A DNA stretch of 64,000 nucleotides from Capronia americana (Eukaryota; Ascomycota; Eurotiomycetes; Chaetothyriales; Herpotrichiellaceae): the NCBI GenBank assembly GCA_016110215.1, contig JADWQD010000015.1, forward strand, positions 496,001 to 560,000, written 5' to 3'. Positions 61,408 to 64,000 of the stretch are shown one piece after another (positions within the stretch are counted from its first letter, which is position 1; each line of letters opens with the position of its first letter). The notes below the pieces were generated by a model. The model searched no databases, was not told the DNA's origin, and worked only from the letters and a program-made list of their open reading frames with translations. The position numbers were made by a program, and so were the translations under genes.

Positions 61408-64000
61408 GATTGGAATTTGCTCTGCGGTTGGCATTAAGCATTAAGCATTAAGCACCGTCGCGTCGCGTCGCATCACTGCGCGCGCGGTGCTGTACTTGGT
61501 ACCGAAAAGATACATACTGTAGAGAGTGCCTGGTAAATAGATAGGTACTTAGACACGCAGACACTCAGACTTACGTTTCTGGGTACGCGCGCAAACGGAC
61601 TGGATACAATTTGCAAGATGCTTGATCCCGACAGGGCATATCACATATCACAAAACAAATATTACATATTGCATATTACAGCTTACCATGATCCTCCTAC
61701 GTGTTGTATACTAATCGATACTCGTACATCTAGATGTATATTTACATGTGCGTGTCCATCTAAATACCCTAATGGATGGATTGGCGCATGCTTTGGACAA
61801 AATATCCCCCAAGCTCTGTCCTCGAGCGCGAGGGGATGGAATTCAAGCAAGGTGAATGTCGGTCGGCACACACTTCCTTCTACTTACTCGTACAGCACCG
61901 CAGTTGCTAGAAAGCACCCATGTCCACCACGCTGTGTCCTACCGTAAAGGGTAATCGATCCCGCGTCGATGAGTGATCGCAAATGTCTCGTATCTCATGT
62001 CTCATGTCTGATTGTCTGATCGACTGATGAAGCGACGAGAGATCCCTACTCGTACGGAGTAATTAATAACGATGTCCGATCTCCTGATGCCTGATGAGTG
62101 ATGAGCGCTGATGACCCACCACTCGGGGACCACAGACCAACAAATCACACTGTGATCCGAGTGCTCCGTACTGTGTGCGCCCGTACTCTGTACTAGTTTC
62201 GTGAAGCGAGGTCAACGGTCAACTTGGATATGCCATGCCATGCCATGCATGACGAAACGTGGGGTCCTTTGCAGAAGGTCGCTGAGCTCGGGGTTCAGGT
62301 ACTCGTACAGTGGAGTGAGTGAGATGTGGACCCGGATGTCGGGAATGGCGGGACTCGGATTCGGATGTCGGTCTCATTTTGCTTGCCTGTTTGGGGCAAT
62401 TGCTCGCGTGGACGAGTATTACTCGTACTTACTCGGACTGTATCGAGTACTACAGTATGAGTAAGCAAATCTTCGGTGTCTTCAGGAACAGGGACTGACG
62501 ATACGTATACGCACGTACGCAATGCGGACGCTGTAAGAGGACCGAGTATGTATGGTTCGATGCGTAAGGAAGGGACAAAGCGCGCCGCCACCGTAACGCA
62601 CGAGAGTGCTGGTCGCCGAGAGCCGGGTCCAGGCGCAAAAAACGGTACTGTACCTAGAGTCAGTAGGTTAGACGTAGTACTCCGTAGGTACTGTACACAG
62701 GAGGCGTTGCACGTACTCGGTTATCGGCCTCTCGGGCTATCGGGGCACAATCCTGTACGCCACACGTACGTCGTCGCAAAATACACACACAGCACACCGG
62801 CGACGCTTGTCATCATATGAGTTCGGGGATGTCAGAGATCAAGATTAAGGAATTCAATCAATTGAACGAGTAGGAGGATGCACGTTGATCCTTTTATTTC
62901 CGAATGACCGTGATCCTGATGACACGGACTGACTTTGGATGCTGATGCACGATGCTCGCTGGACGCGACATGTGCTGACCTGATTTGCTTTTGGAGGTAT
63001 CGACCATCATGTTCATAGAACATAATTAGCGGAGGTATATGCTGATAGCCACGGACGATGGATGTGTTGACGTGGACTCTAGGTTAAACCTCCCTGCGAC
63101 ATGAATGATACCACGTACAAGACTTACCTGGTCGCAGCTGGTCGTGATCACAATCGTGGTGTGATATCAGTGTTGCTGGGAATTCCACTCCACGGCCGTT
63201 CCGTTCTGTGGTCCTTGTAGGTCCAGAGCAGAGGCCTCGGAATTATGATGGCATTACATTGTGTTGTCGATATGAAGCTCAACCTGTATACCACAATGAG
63301 TATAGAGCTCGCACGAGTTCTTGATGGAGGCATGCCTCTGCGAGCGTTTCGTCCTGATGCTGGCCCTGGGCGATCCTATCAATGTCCATGGCGGAAGATG
63401 ATCGTCTGCCCTCTTCGATCATGTTTGGGATCTTTGAGGCCTACACATCTGAAAAGGGGATCTTCTCAATGGCTGTATAAACCAACTATCCTTCGTGTAA
63501 GCTTGACTGAAGTGTTTCAATGCCTACATAGGGAATGGTTACTCTTCCTTGCAACAGAGAGAGGATAATGAGCGCCACTGATAAAGGATGCCGTTGTGTA
63601 CTCACACTCATCTGGAGCGATTCATGCCACTACATATCCACGTCCTTCTCTTCATTCAGAACCCGCCCGACGAAGACTTGTCGATGCTATCCCAAATTCG
63701 TCTCGGCCATGGGCTTCACTTGCCCCTGCCAATTGAGTATGAAGACCTCTTGCAGAATCCTTTGTCAGTCATTGATGTCTGCTTGCTATGAGTCTAGGAC
63801 CCCCAGGGGCGGTTCTGTCATTGAATACGACTGGGTCGTGAAGAGCTTGGAGATTCCTTCAAGGGCTGCAGAGGGTGTGAAGCTGTTGCTCTGAAGCTGC
63901 CCCAGAGAACTAACCAAGCAAGAAGATAGTGTAGTGGTGGTCCTTGTCGACGAATCCATTCATGAACTTACACGGAAGTTCTAAGCGGATAAGGAGCATA
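61408..64000. other. Long gene-free region with short tandem repeats
   Basis: 2.6 kb hold no supportable gene. Just after SQR there are three TTAAGCA units and three GTCGC units (61434-61475). Further on are CTCATGT and GATGA repeats (61985-62120), ATGCC tandem copies (62228-62250), and many TACTCGTA / TACTCCGTA palindromic words between 61900 and 62720. Frames at 63245-63568 and 63535-63894 are open but show no family signal; they could be a decayed gene or the flank of one beyond the edge. Confidence 0.45.
61434..61475. repeat. TTAAGCA and GTCGC tandem repeats
   Basis: Three consecutive heptamers ATTAAGC are followed by three GTCGC units directly downstream of the SQR stop. Confidence 0.6.

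Noticed and set aside
63245..63894. Overlapping open frames near the right edge
   Set aside because: They have Cys/Ser-rich composition without family signals. They could belong to a gene outside the window, but nothing here supports a call.

Overview
The window looks like nuclear DNA of a filamentous ascomycete (Pezizomycotina). The genes are protein-coding, dense and on both strands. Most carry short GT-AG introns of 47-110 bp with CTAAC/CTGAC-like branch points. The families present (TAF5, Mediator Med11, Far11/HAM-2 of STRIPAK, a chromodomain plus Hda2/3-like protein, a Zn2Cys6 regulator, a Dal5-type transporter) are fungal or general eukaryotic. I see no rRNA or convincing tRNA gene, no CRISPR array and no intact transposon. 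All exon joins were worked out by hand from splice consensus and reading phase; no transcript evidence was available.

Layout. 1-298: 3' end of a MaoC-type hydratase. 1010-2932: acyl/aryl-CoA ligase ending in the peroxisomal signal SKL. 3042-5813 (-): large fungal ectodomain membrane protein. 6446-7092: doubtful Cys-rich, Ser/Thr-rich membrane protein. 7994-9781: intronless 595-aa protein resembling phage and bacterial uncharacterised proteins. 9902-12174 (-): six-exon Baeyer-Villiger monooxygenase. 13593-17860 (-): 1371-aa protein combining a Zn cluster, a GTPase-like P-loop domain, a RING finger and a patatin phospholipase. 18432-20672: amino-acid permease. 20709-23990 (-): unknown beta-propeller-like protein. 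25224-26272 (-): peroxisomal 2,4-dienoyl-CoA reductase. 27295-30441 (-): Far11. 30837-31355 (-): Med11. 31660-34618: TAF5. 35515-39034 (-): chromodomain plus Hda2/3-like protein. 39315-40940 (-): flavin monooxygenase. 41062-42174 (-): TEX30/KANL3-like hydrolase. 42835-44877 (-): SelO protein adenylyltransferase. 45254-50071 (-): 1605-aa coiled-coil protein. 51715-58105 (+): Zn2Cys6 regulator, MFS transporter and a second CoA ligase ending AKL. 58235-59525 (-) and 60010-61407 (+): divergent persulfide dioxygenase-like and sulfide:quinone oxidoreductase genes. 61408-64000: no gene I can support.

Functional themes. Peroxisomal fatty-acid or aromatic-acid catabolism recurs: two PTS1 CoA ligases, a PTS1 dienoyl-CoA reductase and a MaoC hydratase end. 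The SQR and persulfide dioxygenase pair encodes consecutive steps of mitochondrial sulfide oxidation and shares a 484-bp promoter. Med11 and TAF5, both parts of the RNA polymerase II initiation machinery, share a 304-bp promoter. The candidates for little-described biology are the GTPase/RING/patatin protein, whose architecture resembles immune or incompatibility effectors, and the phage-like intronless gene.
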